Both the position numbers and the translations under genes were made by a program. 64,000 nt of DNA from Chryseobacterium gwangjuense (lineage in GTDB: Bacteria; Bacteroidota; Bacteroidia; Flavobacteriales; Weeksellaceae). Numbering within the stretch: the first letter of the stretch is position 1; the number at the start of each line of letters is the position of its first letter. The stretch spans positions 301,730 to 365,729 of the forward strand of contig NZ_JAJTNP010000006.1 in NCBI RefSeq assembly GCF_021311115.1, in the 5' to 3' direction. The notes beneath the pieces were generated by a model, which did not search any database, had not been told where the DNA came from, and saw only the letters and a program-made list of their open reading frames with translations. Shown here one piece after another: positions 40,779 to 51,992 of the stretch.

Positions 40779-43151
40779 GTGGATCAGAATTATTTGGATC
40801 AGAATCAGGAGGAAACATTAAACCTAAGAGAAATTCTTAAGCCTTATCTTCATCGTTGGTATTGGTTTATTATTGGAATTATTATAACAATTATAGGGGC
40901 TTGGTTCTTCTTAAGATATAGTATTCCTGTTTACAATACAGAAACTACGCTGCTTATTAAGGAAGTAAAGAAATCGGCATCTGGACAGCCCGAATTATCG
41001 GTAATTTCTGAATTGGGCGGAATTGGCGGAATGGGTACGAATTCGGTGGATAACGAAATTGAAATTTTTAAATCCAAAAAGTTAATGCTTTCGGTTGTGA
41101 GAGAGTTGGGGTTGGAAACCGGGATTTATGCAAAAGGAAAAGTAAAAGATACGGAATTATACAAAGAAACGGCACCATTTATAGTAAGGGTAATTGAAGA
41201 ATTCTCTACAACTAAATATCCGGCTAAACAAGTTCTTGTATCAATACGAAATGAACGTATTGTTTTAAAATCAGAATTTTTTAAACAGGATATACAAACA
41301 GATTTTAATAAAGCGGTAAGATTACCTTTTGGAGTTGTAATTTTTCAGAAAAATCCACGTTTTAAGAAGATTGCCAAAGATGAGGAGAAGTATGCATTAC
41401 AATTCATGTCTGGAATGAATCGTACAAGAAGTCTTTTGAGTAAGTTGAGTGTTACTTTAGTACAGAAAGAAGCAACAGTTCTGAAGATTTCAATGAATGA
41501 TATAGTTCCTGAAAAAACAGAAGAAATTCTGAATCGTTTAGCAGTAAATTACAATCGTGAAGCGATTTTGGATAAAAGTTCAGAAGCCCAAAAAACAGCT
41601 TCATTTATTGATGATAGAATTAAATTGATTGGTAATGAACTAGGTAAAGTTGAAAATCAGAAAGAAGATTTTAAAGTTAGAAATAATATAGCAGATATTC
41701 AGACAGAAGCAGAATTGTCATTAAAAAGTGTAGCTGCTACCCGTGATGTGCAACTTGAAAATGAATCTCAGTTAGAATTAGTAAATAGTTTAATAAGCTA
41801 TTTAAATAGACAAGGAAATTTTCAGGTTTTGCCACTGAATGTGGGACTAAAAGATTCAAATACAACTTCTGATATTGCAGCATACAATCAGTTGGTGATT
41901 GAAAGAAACCGATTGCTGGAGAATTCAACCACAGCAAACCCATTGGTTCAGGATGTGACCAAGCAGATTAACGGAATGCGTACTGCAATCGGGGCCAGTT
42001 TACAAAAAAGCAAATCGGCATTGCAAATTACAGGGTCAAATATTCAGATGGAGCAGAACCGTCTATCAGGAATGATTTCTAAAATTCCGGTACAGGAAAA
42101 GTTATTCAGAAGCATTGAGAGACAACAGAATATTAAAGAACAATTATATTTATTATTATTGCAGAAAAGAGAAGAAGCGGCAATCTCTTTGGCAATTGCT
42201 GCCCCTAAGGCTCGTATAGTAGATGATGCATTAACGAATCCTATTCCTGTTTCCCCCAAAAAAATGATTATTTATTTGGGAGCTTTAGTTATTGGATTAT
42301 TGATTCCGTTTGGGGTTATTTATTTGGTGGAGTTATTTAATAATAAGGTGCAAACTAAGCACGATCTTGAAAAACTCTCTGAAGGAGCTTCGGTAATTGG
42401 AGAATTACCATCGTTGGAAAAAGGAGAACCAGAATTGGTACAGTTGAATGATTTATCACCGTTAGCGGAAGCATTCCGTATTTTGATTACCAATCTGAAT
42501 TTCATGTTACCAAAAAATAAAAAAGGAAATGTGATTTTTGTGACGTCTACAGTGAAAGGCGAAGGTAAAACATTTACTTCAGTAAATTTGGCGTTAACAT
42601 TAGCTACGCCTAGAAAAAAAGTGATTATTATTGGGTCTGATATCAGAAATCCACAACTACAGCGATATAATGAAAGCAGAAGAGGGATGATTGGGCTTTC
42701 AGAATTTATGTACGATGATCAGATGCTTGCTTCCGAAATTACTCACAAGACTTCGTTCAACCCCTATTGTGATGTGATTTATTCTGGGGCCATTACACCA
42801 AACCCTACCGAATTATTATCTAATGGAAGATATCAGGAAATGGTAGAAAGCTTAAAACCTCACTATGATTATATTATTTTAGATACGGCACCACTAATGT
42901 TGGTAACCGATTCTTTCCTGATTGCAGATGTAGCAGATGTTACGGTATATGTAACAAGATCTAGACATACAGAAAAAGAACTAATTAAATTTGCCAATCA
43001 CCAAATTAAAGATAAAAAGATTCATAATGTAGGCTTTGTTCTCAATGATGTATCAAAAAGGAATAGTGGTTATGGTTACGGGTACAAATATGGGTATGGC
43101 TATAGTGCAGATGTAAAAAAGCTTTGGTGGAAAAAAATATTCGGAAAGTAG
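40779..43151 (+). CDS. wzc: Polysaccharide co-polymerase and tyrosine autokinase (Wzc-like)
   Basis: The product has 790 residues, starting at GTG. A Wzz-type chain-length domain has two membrane helices ([17 protein letters not shown] and [21 protein letters not shown]) with a long periplasmic coiled coil between. The cytoplasmic kinase domain has Walker A VKGEGKTF at about 592, a Walker A'-like IIGSDIRNP and Walker B YIILDTAP. The C terminus is a tyrosine cluster (six Tyr in [14 protein letters not shown]) that should be autophosphorylated. It controls polymer length and export with Wza. It follows wza by 26 nt. Confidence 0.95.
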   Translation: MDQNYLDQNQEETLNLREILKPYLHRWYWFIIGIIITIIGAWFFLRYSIPVYNTETTLLIKEVKKSASGQPELSVISELGGIGGMGTNSVDNEIEIFKSKKLMLSVVRELGLETGIYAKGKVKDTELYKETAPFIVRVIEEFSTTKYPAKQVLVSIRNERIVLKSEFFKQDIQTDFNKAVRLPFGVVIFQKNPRFKKIAKDEEKYALQFMSGMNRTRSLLSKLSVTLVQKEATVLKISMNDIVPEKTEEILNRLAVNYNREAILDKSSEAQKTASFIDDRIKLIGNELGKVENQKEDFKVRNNIADIQTEAELSLKSVAATRDVQLENESQLELVNSLISYLNRQGNFQVLPLNVGLKDSNTTSDIAAYNQLVIERNRLLENSTTANPLVQDVTKQINGMRTAIGASLQKSKSALQITGSNIQMEQNRLSGMISKIPVQEKLFRSIERQQNIKEQLYLLLLQKREEAAISLAIAAPKARIVDDALTNPIPVSPKKMIIYLGALVIGLLIPFGVIYLVELFNNKVQTKHDLEKLSEGASVIGELPSLEKGEPELVQLNDLSPLAEAFRILITNLNFMLPKNKKGNVIFVTSTVKGEGKTFTSVNLALTLATPRKKVIIIGSDIRNPQLQRYNESRRGMIGLSEFMYDDQMLASEITHKTSFNPYCDVIYSGAITPNPTELLSNGRYQEMVESLKPHYDYIILDTAPLMLVTDSFLIADVADVTVYVTRSRHTEKELIKFANHQIKDKKIHNVGFVLNDVSKRNSGYGYGYKYGYGYSADVKKLWWKKIFGK

Positions 43152-43220
43152 GGAATAGAGATTGTTGAGTAATAATATCTAAGTGTTCCGATAGCTGGAG
43201 GCTAATATCTAAAAAAGTAA

Positions 43221-44561
43221 ATGAACAAAAAACATAAAATAGCAGTAATTGGTTTAGGTTATGTCGGCTTACCCTTGGCAAGGTTATTGGCAACAAAATA
43301 TCCGGTGGTGGGTTTTGATATTAATCAAAACAGAGTTGCTGAACTTAACAACGGACACGATGCTACGCTGGAAGTTGAAGATGAAGTTCTTCAATCTGTT
43401 TTATTAAGTTGTACTGAGATTTCAAATAGTAATGAGGAGTCCCAAATCGAAATAAAGAACGGTTTGTATTGTTCAACCAACTTAGAGGATATCAGACAAG
43501 CCAACATATACATTATTACAGTTCCTACTCCGGTTGACAAGCATAACCGACCTGATCTTACACCACTATATAAAGCATCAGAAACTGTCGGAAAAGTTTT
43601 GAAAAAAGGAGATATTGTAATTTATGAATCTACAGTTTATCCGGGAGTAACAGAAGAAGAATGTGTTCCGGTATTGGAAAAGGTTTCCCGATTGAAATTC
43701 AATACAGATTTTTTTGCGGGCTATTCTCCGGAAAGAATCAATCCTGGAGATAAACAACATACCGTAGATAAGATATTAAAAGTAACATCTGGCTCAACTC
43801 CTGAAATTGGAAAAATAGTAGATCATTTATATAAATCGGTAATTACTGCCGGAACTCACCTAGCTCCTACTATTAAAGTAGCAGAAGCTTCAAAAGTGAT
43901 TGAGAATTCACAACGTGATGTCAATATTGCTTTCATGAATGAGTTGGCAAAGATTTTTTCATTGATGGATATTGATACACATGATGTATTGAAAGCAGCA
44001 GGAACCAAATGGAATTTTCTGAACTTTAAACCGGGATTAGTTGGCGGACATTGCATTGGAGTAGATCCTTTTTATCTCGCTCAAAAAGCTCAGGAGATAG
44101 GATATTATTCGGAATTAATATTAAGTGCAAGAAGACTGAATGATTCTATGGGAGCATTTGTCGCTTCTCAGGTTATTAAATTAATGATTCAGAAAAATAT
44201 TCCAATCAAGGGTGCCAGAGTGTTGAATTTAGGAATTACGTTTAAAGAAAACTGTCCGGATATCAGAAATTCAAAGGCCATAGATGTAATTACAAATCTG
44301 GAAGAATATGGAGTAGAGGTAATAACGTATGACCCCTGGGCAAATCCTGAAGAAGTAATGAATGAATATGGGATAATTTGCCATTCTGCACTTTCTTCCT
44401 CTTACCATAATGGAGAATCTCAAAAGTTTGATGCTATTATACTTACTGTGGCACATCAGGAATTTCTTACTCTAGATCTGAACTCTTGTTTGAAGGAGAT
44501 AAATGTGGTATATGATGTGAAGGGAGGATGGGAAAAAGAAAAAACGGATAAAAGATTATAA
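43221..44561 (+). CDS. UDP-N-acetylhexosamine 6-dehydrogenase (WbpO/TviB-like)
   Basis: The product has 446 residues. The NAD motif is VIGLGYVGLPLARLLA, the middle has PTPVDKHNRPDLTPL and YESTVYPGVTEEECVP, and the catalytic Cys is in GLVGGHCIGVDPFYLA. It oxidises the C6 of a UDP-N-acetylhexosamine to a uronic acid; the TviB/WbpO type usually makes UDP-GalNAcA or UDP-GlcNAcA. A second, WecC-type dehydrogenase follows, so the polymer probably has two acidic sugars or one that is further modified. Confidence 0.9.
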   Translation: MNKKHKIAVIGLGYVGLPLARLLATKYPVVGFDINQNRVAELNNGHDATLEVEDEVLQSVLLSCTEISNSNEESQIEIKNGLYCSTNLEDIRQANIYIITVPTPVDKHNRPDLTPLYKASETVGKVLKKGDIVIYESTVYPGVTEEECVPVLEKVSRLKFNTDFFAGYSPERINPGDKQHTVDKILKVTSGSTPEIGKIVDHLYKSVITAGTHLAPTIKVAEASKVIENSQRDVNIAFMNELAKIFSLMDIDTHDVLKAAGTKWNFLNFKPGLVGGHCIGVDPFYLAQKAQEIGYYSELILSARRLNDSMGAFVASQVIKLMIQKNIPIKGARVLNLGITFKENCPDIRNSKAIDVITNLEEYGVEVITYDPWANPEEVMNEYGIICHSALSSSYHNGESQKFDAIILTVAHQEFLTLDLNSCLKEINVVYDVKGGWEKEKTDKRL

Positions 44562-44572
44562 AAAATAAACAC

Positions 44573-45688
44573 TTGAAAAAAAATCTAATTATTTTCGGAA
44601 CTAGACCAGAAGCCATTAAAATGGCTCCTCTTGTTAAGGAATTTCAAAAGCATAAGGAATTTGAAACCAAAGTTTGTGTTACTGCTCAACATAGAGAAAT
44701 GTTGGATCAGGTATTGGATTTTTTTGAAATAAAACCAGATTATGATTTGGATTTAATGAAACCAAATCAAAATTTATATTCCTTAACCGCAGATATTATT
44801 AGTGGGATGAAATCGGTGCTAGATGATTTTAAACCAGACTTCGTATATGTTCATGGAGATACAACAACAACAATGGCAGCAGGTATTGCTTCTTTTTATT
44901 CAGGAGCAAAAATTTGTCATGTAGAGGCTGGTTTAAGGACACATAATAAAAGATCTCCTTTTCCTGAAGAAATTAATAGACAGGTTACAGGTAGGATAAC
45001 AGATTATCATTTCGCCCCGACAGAGCAATCTAAACAAAACTTATTGGCAGAAAATGTAGAAGAAAATTCTATATTGGTTACTGGAAATACAGTAATTGAT
45101 GCTTTATTAGAAAGTTCAGATCGAGTGAGTTCAATACATAACGAAGATATTGAATTTCTAAAAACATTAGTAGATACTTCTAAAAAATTAATACTTGTTA
45201 CTGGGCATCGAAGAGAAAATCATGGTCAAGGATTTATTAATATTTGTGAAGCATTAAAAGAGATTGCAGAAAATAATCCTGACGTGCAGATTATTTATCC
45301 AGTTCATTTAAATCCAAATGTAAAAGGACCCGTTTTTGAGATTTTATCTGATATAGAAAATATTCAATTAATTGATCCATTGGCATATCCTTCTTTTGTT
45401 TGGTTGATGAATCAGTCTCATATAATCATAACAGATTCAGGTGGTGTGCAGGAAGAAGCTCCAAGTTTAGGAAAACCGGTTTTGGTAATGAGAGATACTA
45501 CTGAAAGACCAGAAGCAGTCAATGTTGGAACTGTTATTTTGGTTGGGACAGATAAGAACAAAATTATTAACGAAACCAATAGCCTTTTAAAAGATCTTGA
45601 TAGATATCAAGAAATGAGTGCTTTGCATAATCCTTATGGAGATGGGAAAGCATGTAACAGAATTGTAGAATTTATTAAATTAAAATAA
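44573..45688 (+). CDS. wecB: UDP-N-acetylglucosamine 2-epimerase
   Basis: The product has 371 residues, starting at TTG (44573). Family motifs are FGTRPEAIKMAPLV, VHGDTTTTMAAGIAS, CHVEAGLRTHNKRSPFPEE, VTGHRRENHG, and ITDSGGVQEEAPSLGKPVLV. It converts UDP-GlcNAc to UDP-ManNAc in the cytoplasm. The next gene oxidises that product to UDP-ManNAcA, so the pair forms a pathway. They are 11 nt apart. Confidence 0.95.
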   Translation: MKKNLIIFGTRPEAIKMAPLVKEFQKHKEFETKVCVTAQHREMLDQVLDFFEIKPDYDLDLMKPNQNLYSLTADIISGMKSVLDDFKPDFVYVHGDTTTTMAAGIASFYSGAKICHVEAGLRTHNKRSPFPEEINRQVTGRITDYHFAPTEQSKQNLLAENVEENSILVTGNTVIDALLESSDRVSSIHNEDIEFLKTLVDTSKKLILVTGHRRENHGQGFINICEALKEIAENNPDVQIIYPVHLNPNVKGPVFEILSDIENIQLIDPLAYPSFVWLMNQSHIIITDSGGVQEEAPSLGKPVLVMRDTTERPEAVNVGTVILVGTDKNKIINETNSLLKDLDRYQEMSALHNPYGDGKACNRIVEFIKLK

Positions 45689-45699
45689 AAAACGCTTAC

Positions 45700-46902
45700 G
45701 TGGAAACAAAAGTAGTAACTATAGGATTAGGATACATTGGATTACCAACATCTGCCTTAATAGCAAATAATAATATAGCTGTACATGGTGTAGATATTTC
45801 GCAACATGTTGTAGATACAATTAATGCAGGAAAAATTCATATTGTAGAGCCTGAATTAGACAGAGCGGTTTTATCTGCAGTAAAAAATGGTTATTTAAAA
45901 GCAGCTACCAAAGCTGTTATTGGAGATACATATCTTATAGTTGTACCCACTCCTTTTAAGGGAAATCACGAACCGGATATTTCCTATGTTCAAGCAGCTA
46001 CAGAAGGGATTATTCCTCTTCTTAAAGAGAACGATTTATACATTATCGAATCTACATCACCTGTAGGTACTACCGAGAAAATGATGAATCTTATCTATGC
46101 GAAAAGACCAGAATTAGAAGGTAAGATATTTTTAGCATACTGTCCGGAAAGAGTGCTTCCTGGAAATGTAATGTACGAACTTGTTCATAATGATCGTGTA
46201 ATTGGTGGTATTAATGAAATATCTACACAAAAAGCAATTGATTTTTATAGCCAGTTTGTGAAAGGGAAGCTTCATGCTACTAATGCACGTACTGCGGAAA
46301 TGTGTAAACTTACAGAAAATTCTTCACGTGATGTTCAGATTGCTTTCGCTAATGAACTTTCGCTTATTTGTGATAAAGCAGGAATTAATGTTTGGGAATT
46401 GATAGAATTGGCAAACAAACACCCCCGTGTAAATATATTACAACCTGGATGTGGAGTTGGAGGGCATTGTATTGCTGTTGATCCTTATTTTATTGTTTCA
46501 GATTATCCTTTGGAATCTCGTCTTATTGGTAAAGCGAGAGAAGTGAATAATCATAAAGCTTTTTGGTGTGCAGAAAAAATCAATGATGCTAAAAAAGAAT
46601 TTCAAATAAAATATAACAGAGCACCAAAAATTGCTTTAATGGGAATGGCTTTTAAACCTAATATTGATGACCTTCGCGAGTCTCCTGCAAAATATATTGT
46701 ACAAAGAGTTTTGCAAGATGCTAACGATGAAGAATATTTTATTGTAGAACCTAACATTACGGAACATAATATCTTCAAAATTACTCCATATCAGGAAGCG
46801 GTAGAAAAGGCTGATATTGTGGCTTTATTGGTTGCTCATAACGAGTTTAAGACAATTGCATTTGGAGAAAATCAAATGGTATTAAATTTTTGTGGAATTT
46901 AA
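45700..46902 (+). CDS. wecC: UDP-N-acetyl-D-mannosamine dehydrogenase
   Basis: The product has 400 residues, starting at GTG. The NAD motif is IGLGYIGLPTSALIAN. A middle part has YIIESTSPVGTTEKM and YCPERVLPGN. The catalytic Cys lies in GCGVGGHCIAVDPYFI. It turns UDP-ManNAc from WecB into UDP-ManNAcA with two NAD+. The acidic product could be the substrate for the amidotransferase set at 54784-57304. Confidence 0.93.
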   Translation: METKVVTIGLGYIGLPTSALIANNNIAVHGVDISQHVVDTINAGKIHIVEPELDRAVLSAVKNGYLKAATKAVIGDTYLIVVPTPFKGNHEPDISYVQAATEGIIPLLKENDLYIIESTSPVGTTEKMMNLIYAKRPELEGKIFLAYCPERVLPGNVMYELVHNDRVIGGINEISTQKAIDFYSQFVKGKLHATNARTAEMCKLTENSSRDVQIAFANELSLICDKAGINVWELIELANKHPRVNILQPGCGVGGHCIAVDPYFIVSDYPLESRLIGKAREVNNHKAFWCAEKINDAKKEFQIKYNRAPKIALMGMAFKPNIDDLRESPAKYIVQRVLQDANDEEYFIVEPNITEHNIFKITPYQEAVEKADIVALLVAHNEFKTIAFGENQMVLNFCGI

Positions 46903-46914
46903 AAATTTAAACTA

Positions 46915-47313
46915 ATGGAAATAAGCAATATAAATCTCCCCAAAATATTAGATAAACGAGGAAATTTATCATTTTTTGAATATCCGAATCAACTTCCATT
47001 TGAAATTGCAAGAACCTATTGGATTTATGATGTTCCGGGTGGTGAAGTAAGAGGAAGTCATGCATTTAAAGAACAACAGGAATTTATAATTGCCTTATCC
47101 GGAAGCTTTGATGTTATAATAAATGATGGTGAAAAAGAAGAAAAATTTTCTTTAAATCGTTCTTACTACGGGTTATATATTCCTAAAATGTTTTGGAGAA
47201 GAATAGAAAATTTCTCTACAAACTCTTTGGCTCTGATAGTTTCTGATAAACTTTATGATGATAATGATTATATAAGAGATTTCGAACAGTTTAAAAAATA
47301 TAAGAATGGATAA
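46915..47313 (+). CDS. FdtA/QdtA-family cupin, variant active site
   Basis: The product has 132 residues and is a cupin of the sugar 3,4-ketoisomerase family (ARTYWIYDVPGGEVRGSHAF, then FDVIINDG and YYGLYIPKMFWRRIENFS). The usual HxH pair (RGxHAHK) reads RGSHAFK here, so the second His is Phe. The paralogue directly downstream keeps HAH. The variant may have a different reaction or be a non-catalytic partner. It overlaps the next gene by 8 nt. Confidence 0.85.
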   Translation: MEISNINLPKILDKRGNLSFFEYPNQLPFEIARTYWIYDVPGGEVRGSHAFKEQQEFIIALSGSFDVIINDGEKEEKFSLNRSYYGLYIPKMFWRRIENFSTNSLALIVSDKLYDDNDYIRDFEQFKKYKNG

Positions 47314-47719
47314 AATTTCAGTCTTTGACTGCTCTGTCGTCGATTTGGGTAAAATCAGTTTTGAAGAGGGAAATTTAACAGTTGTTGAAAACAATTCAAA
47401 TTTTCCATTTAATGTAAAAAGAGTATTTTATCTTTACGATATAGCTGCCGGCGAAAATAGAGGAGCCCATGCTCATAAAGAATGTCACCAATTTCTAATT
47501 GCTGCCAGTGGTAGCTTTGAGGTGAGTTTGGATGATGGGAAATATAAAAGACAAGTTTTTCTTAACAGACCTAGTATAGGATTGCATATTCCACCGGGAG
47601 TTTGGGCTTCGGAAGTAAACTTCTCTGCAGGTGCGATTTGCCTTGTTTTAGCTTCTCACACATATAATGAAAACGACTACATCAGGAATTATAACGATTT
47701 TTTAAATTTTATAATATGA
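47306..47719 (+). CDS. fdtA: dTDP-4-oxo-6-deoxyglucose 3,4-ketoisomerase (FdtA/QdtA-like)
   Basis: The product has 137 residues. The family motif [20 protein letters not shown] has both histidines, and [16 protein letters not shown] completes the cupin. It should move the keto group from C4 to C3 of a dTDP-6-deoxyhexose, preparing it for transamination by the aminotransferase at 48292. The dehydratase that makes the substrate (RmlB) starts at 63794. It overlaps the preceding cupin by 8 nt and the next gene by 4 nt. Confidence 0.9.
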   Translation: MDKISVFDCSVVDLGKISFEEGNLTVVENNSNFPFNVKRVFYLYDIAAGENRGAHAHKECHQFLIAASGSFEVSLDDGKYKRQVFLNRPSIGLHIPPGVWASEVNFSAGAICLVLASHTYNENDYIRNYNDFLNFII

Positions 47720-48264
47720 TACATGATTTAGCAGATGTTCAAACAAAAAATATTGGATCAGATACTTATGTTTGGCAATTTTCTATAATATTAAGGGGTG
47801 CAATCATTGGTAACTCATGCAATATTAATTGTCATGTATTTATAGAAAATGATGTTAAAATTGGTAACAATGTAACTATAAAAAGTGGGGTTTATCTTTG
47901 GGATGGAATTGAAATAGCTGATTCTGTTTTTGTTGGACCCAATGTAACATTTACCAATGATGAAAGACCAAGGTCAAAACAATATCCTCAGGAATTCAAA
48001 AGAACAAAAATTGAAAAAAATGCTTCAATTGGTGCTGCATCTATAATTTTAGGTGGAGTAGTTATTGGAGAGTATGCAATGGTAGGTGCTGGTGCGTTAG
48101 TAACAAAAAATATTCCTTCACGAGCTTTAGTAGTTGGATCGCCTGCAAAAATTGTTGGCTGGTTAAATTGTGATGGGACTAAAATGGAAAAAAAAGAGAA
48201 TTATTTTATTGACAATCTTGGTAATAAATGGATTGCTGAAAATAATGAGTTAAAACAGGTATAA
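47716..48264 (+). CDS. Hexapeptide-repeat N-acetyltransferase (FdtC/WxcM-N type)
   Basis: The product has 182 residues. Left-handed beta-helix repeats are seen in [20 protein letters not shown] and [15 protein letters not shown], with FTNDERPRS as the substrate loop. The end has IVGWLNCDG and LGNKWI, typical of the dTDP-3-amino-sugar acetyltransferases. It should acetylate the 3-amino group formed by the aminotransferase, giving Fuc3NAc or Qui3NAc. It overlaps the upstream cupin by 4 nt. Confidence 0.88.
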   Translation: MIHDLADVQTKNIGSDTYVWQFSIILRGAIIGNSCNINCHVFIENDVKIGNNVTIKSGVYLWDGIEIADSVFVGPNVTFTNDERPRSKQYPQEFKRTKIEKNASIGAASIILGGVVIGEYAMVGAGALVTKNIPSRALVVGSPAKIVGWLNCDGTKMEKKENYFIDNLGNKWIAENNELKQV

Positions 48265-48291
48265 TTTTTTTAAAGTATTATAAACTCAAAA

Positions 48292-49410
48292 ATGATTAAA
48301 TTTTTAGATTTACAGAAGATAAATGCACAATATGCTACAGAACTTAAGCAAGTTGCAGCAGAAGTAATAGATAGTGGTTGGTATTTATTAGGTGAGCGCG
48401 TACAAAAGTTCGAGAGTAGTTTAGAAACTTTTCAAGGAGGTGGTAAAGCTGTAGCTGTTGCCAATGGATTAGATGCATTACGATTAATTTTTAAAGCATA
48501 TATTGAGTTAGGAATTATGAAAGAAGGCGATGAAGTGATATTGCCGGCTAATACATACATTGCTTCAATTTTAGCAGTAACTGACAATAATTTAGTTCCG
48601 GTTTTTGTTGAGCCTAATCTAGATACTTATAACTTAGATTTTAGTCTGATTGAGAGTAAAATTACTCAGAAGACTAAAGCTATAATGGTAGTTCACTTAT
48701 ATGGAAAAGTTTGCTGGAGTGATGAGTTATCTGCTTTGTCTCGTAAATATAATCTAAAAATTATTGAAGATAATGCGCAAGCGATTGGAGCTAGTTGGAA
48801 TGGGATCAGGACGGGAAATTTAGGAGATGTTGCCGGATTTAGTTTTTATCCTGGCAAAAATTTAGGAGCATTAGGTGATTCGGGAGCAGTTACTGCAAAA
48901 GACCCAGAATTAGTGAAAACTATTAGAGCTTTAGCAAATTATGGTTCAGCACAAAAATATATAAATCAATTTCAAGGCTTGAATAGTCGTATGGATGAAA
49001 TTCAGGCGGCATTTTTAAACATCAAATTAGCATATACAGATGCTGAAACTATGTCTAGACAAAAAATTGCTGATTTCTATTTAGAAAACATTAAAAATAC
49101 TGAAATTGTTCTCCCGCAAAAAGGGAATGATAATGAAGATGTGTGGCATATTTTTGTTATAAGAACAAAAAATAGAGAGGTTTTACAGAATTATTTGAGT
49201 GATAATGGAATTCAAACACTAATTCATTATCCAACCCCTCCTCATAAACAAGAATGTTATCCAAATTTCAATAATTTATCATTACCAATAACAGAAAAAA
49301 TTCATGATGAAGTATTGAGTTTGCCAATAAGTCCTGTCATGACGGAAATTGAAGTTAATAAAGTTGTATCAGTTTTAAATAATTTTAGCACCGCTATATT
49401 ACAATCATGA
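48292..49410 (+). CDS. fdtB: DegT/DnrJ/EryC1/StrS aminotransferase (FdtB-like)
   Basis: The product has 372 residues. The PLP lysine lies in [20 protein letters not shown]. Other motifs are [21 protein letters not shown] [27 protein letters not shown] and [11 protein letters not shown]. It transfers an amino group to C3 of the keto sugar made by FdtA. The set FdtA, acetyltransferase and aminotransferase together define a 3-acetamido-3,6-dideoxyhexose route. Its stop overlaps the flippase start by 4 nt. Confidence 0.9.
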   Translation: MIKFLDLQKINAQYATELKQVAAEVIDSGWYLLGERVQKFESSLETFQGGGKAVAVANGLDALRLIFKAYIELGIMKEGDEVILPANTYIASILAVTDNNLVPVFVEPNLDTYNLDFSLIESKITQKTKAIMVVHLYGKVCWSDELSALSRKYNLKIIEDNAQAIGASWNGIRTGNLGDVAGFSFYPGKNLGALGDSGAVTAKDPELVKTIRALANYGSAQKYINQFQGLNSRMDEIQAAFLNIKLAYTDAETMSRQKIADFYLENIKNTEIVLPQKGNDNEDVWHIFVIRTKNREVLQNYLSDNGIQTLIHYPTPPHKQECYPNFNNLSLPITEKIHDEVLSLPISPVMTEIEVNKVVSVLNNFSTAILQS

Positions 49411-50882
49411 GCGACCAAGAATCTTCTTATCGGAATATTGTAAAAGCCACGTCTCTTTTTGGAGGGGTGCAATTCTTTACTATTATAATAACCGTTTTAC
49501 GTTCAAAATTTATTGCTGTTCTACTTGGTTCTGCAGGTATAGGAATGTTGGGGTTGTTTAATACAACAATTTCATTGATAGGGGGGATTACAAACTTTGG
49601 TATTGGAACAAGTGCCGTTCGTGATGTCTCTTCAGCTTATTCTTCGAATGATGAAAAAAGAATTGCATTGATCATTCAAGTTCTGAAAAGTTGGGTATGG
49701 ATTACTGGGATATTTGGAGGTTTAGTTATTATTGTTGGTTCTAATTTGTTAAGTAATTTTACTTTTGGAAATAATGAGTATACCTGGTCCTTTGTTTTAA
49801 TTTCGATAGTCTTACTTTTTAATCAGTTAACATCTGGTCAATTAGTTGTTCTTCAAGGTATGCGTCAGCTAAATTTTTTAGCTAAAGCTAATTTATTAGG
49901 TAGTATTATTGGTTTAGTAGTGGCTATTCCGCTTTACTATTTCTATGGGCTGAATGGCATAATTCCAGCACTGGTCGCATCATCTGTTTTATCATTTATT
50001 GTATCATGGTTTTATGCTAAAAAAGTAAATGTTAAACCTGTTTCCGTGTCTCGATCAGTGATAGTGAGTGAAGGAAAGAGCATGTTGAAAATGGGATTTT
50101 TAATCAGCATGAGTGGATTTATGTTGACTGCTTGTACTTATATATTACAAATATTTATTAGTAAGATTGGTGGGGTTGAGCATGTAGGTCTTTTTTCAGC
50201 GGGATTTTCGTTGATAAATACATATGTAGGATTGATTTTCACTGCTATGGCAACAGATTATTTACCACGTTTGTCTGCTATCTCGAATTCTAATGAACTA
50301 TGTAAAACAGCAATTAATCAACAAGCAGAAATTTCGATATTAATCTTAGGCCCCATAATTTTAATTTTTCTTGTCTTTATAAAGCCTGTAATCCTGATCT
50401 TATATTCGAGAAGTTTTTTTGCTATTGAAGATATGGTACTTTGGCTAGCGATGGGTATTTTTTTTAAGGCTGCATCTTGGGCAATCGCATTTTTATTATT
50501 AGCAAAAGGAGATTCGAAAATTTACTTTTGGAATGAGTTTTTTGTGAATTTTTACATGCTAATACTAAATATGGTTGGTTATTATTATTATGGATTAGTA
50601 GGCGTTGGTATATCTTTTTTATTAAGTTATTTTCTTTATTTGTTACAACTTCTTATTTTAAGCAAAAAGAAATACGGTTTTTATTATGAAGTGGCATTCT
50701 TTAAAATCTTTGCATTACTTTTTTTTAATGCAGCTATTACGTTTTTGATAATGAAGTTTGTTGTTAATCCTTATTCTTATTTTATTGGATCGTTACTTAT
50801 AGTAAGTTCACTTTTATTCTCGTATAAACAATTAGACAAAAGAATAAATATTTCGGGATTGCTTAAAAAATTAAAAAAATAA
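49407..50882 (+). CDS. wzx: O-antigen/capsule repeat-unit flippase (Wzx)
   Basis: The product has 491 residues and about 12-14 membrane helices, starting with [20 protein letters not shown] and [20 protein letters not shown], typical of the polysaccharide transporter (MATE/Wzx) family. It moves lipid-linked repeat units across the inner membrane. The gene is AT-rich compared with the core genes at the start of the window, as expected for a variable serotype gene. It overlaps the aminotransferase gene by 4 nt. Confidence 0.88.
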   Translation: MSDQESSYRNIVKATSLFGGVQFFTIIITVLRSKFIAVLLGSAGIGMLGLFNTTISLIGGITNFGIGTSAVRDVSSAYSSNDEKRIALIIQVLKSWVWITGIFGGLVIIVGSNLLSNFTFGNNEYTWSFVLISIVLLFNQLTSGQLVVLQGMRQLNFLAKANLLGSIIGLVVAIPLYYFYGLNGIIPALVASSVLSFIVSWFYAKKVNVKPVSVSRSVIVSEGKSMLKMGFLISMSGFMLTACTYILQIFISKIGGVEHVGLFSAGFSLINTYVGLIFTAMATDYLPRLSAISNSNELCKTAINQQAEISILILGPIILIFLVFIKPVILILYSRSFFAIEDMVLWLAMGIFFKAASWAIAFLLLAKGDSKIYFWNEFFVNFYMLILNMVGYYYYGLVGVGISFLLSYFLYLLQLLILSKKKYGFYYEVAFFKIFALLFFNAAITFLIMKFVVNPYSYFIGSLLIVSSLLFSYKQLDKRINISGLLKKLKK

Positions 50883-50888
50883 TTATTG

Positions 50889-51983
50889 ATGAAAATTTTA
50901 ATACCTGTTTTTGGTTTTGGAAAACAAGGAGGGTATAGAGTACTTTCCAATTTAGCAAATACATGGATTGAATTAGGACATGAAGTTACTTTTTTATCAA
51001 TTACCGATAGCGATTACCCTAATTATCCTACAACCGCAAAAATTCTTTGGGTTGATAGGAAAGGCAATTTTTTAGATGGTCCCAGAAGTGAAATAAAAAG
51101 TAAGTATAAATTTTTTCATGATATTATTTCATTATATAAGGGGTTAAAGTCTTTAAAGAATGAGGAATTTGATGTAATCCTTGCGAATCAATCGCATACT
51201 ACATTTCCTATTCATTTTGCTAAATTAAAATCTTTAAAAGCATATTATATACAAGCAGACGAGGTTGGAACTCAATTGGCACTTGGAGGATATAAAAATT
51301 ATGTACTTTCTTTTTTATCTAGAATAAGTTATTCTCTTGATTTCTTAAGAATTGTTAATGCTCCTTTATATTTAAATTATAAGTATATAAAAGCAAAAGA
51401 TTATGTTTATCCTGCCATGGATTTTGATATTTTTCATCCAGATGATTTTGAAAGAAAGGATTTGAGTAAGAAAAAATTGGTTATTGGATGTATTGGAAGA
51501 ATTGCTGCATGGAAAGGTACTGATGATGTAATTGAAGCATTTAAGTTGCTTAAAGCTGATAATTTCGACTTAGAACTAAAAATAGCATTTGGAAATGAAG
51601 AATTAGCAAATGTTGATGGTATTTCGATTGTTTATCCTAAAAATGATCGTGAATTAGCGGGCTTTTATAAATCCTTAGATATACTTATTGCTCCCGGTAA
51701 AATTCAGCTAGGAGCTGTGCATTATCCGGTAATTGAAGCAATGGCATGTCGAGTAGCTGTAATTACAACCGGTTACTACCCAGCAAGGGAAGATAATGCG
51801 TGGATTGTTAAAATCGGCGATCCTTTTGATATTGTTGATAAAATTAAAAGGATAGCTAACGATGAATTATACAATGAGAAAATTAATAGGGCATTGGAAG
51901 ATGTTAAAGATCTGAGTTGGTATAATTCTTCAATTAAAATGATTAATTGTTTTGAAAATGAAATAATCAACAAAGGAATCTAA
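50889..51983 (+). CDS. Glycosyltransferase (GT4-type)
   Basis: The product has 364 residues from the ATG at 50889. The N domain has PVFGFGKQGGYRVLSNLANTW. The donor-binding domain has IGCIGRIAAWKGTDDVIEAF and an EX7E-like segment GAVHYPVIEAMACRVAVITT. It should transfer a sugar to the lipid-linked acceptor at the inner face of the membrane. Donor and linkage are unknown. It lies between Wzx and the polymerase, 6 nt after Wzx. Confidence 0.85.
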   Translation: MKILIPVFGFGKQGGYRVLSNLANTWIELGHEVTFLSITDSDYPNYPTTAKILWVDRKGNFLDGPRSEIKSKYKFFHDIISLYKGLKSLKNEEFDVILANQSHTTFPIHFAKLKSLKAYYIQADEVGTQLALGGYKNYVLSFLSRISYSLDFLRIVNAPLYLNYKYIKAKDYVYPAMDFDIFHPDDFERKDLSKKKLVIGCIGRIAAWKGTDDVIEAFKLLKADNFDLELKIAFGNEELANVDGISIVYPKNDRELAGFYKSLDILIAPGKIQLGAVHYPVIEAMACRVAVITTGYYPAREDNAWIVKIGDPFDIVDKIKRIANDELYNEKINRALEDVKDLSWYNSSIKMINCFENEIINKGI

Positions 51984-51992
51984 AAAATAGAA

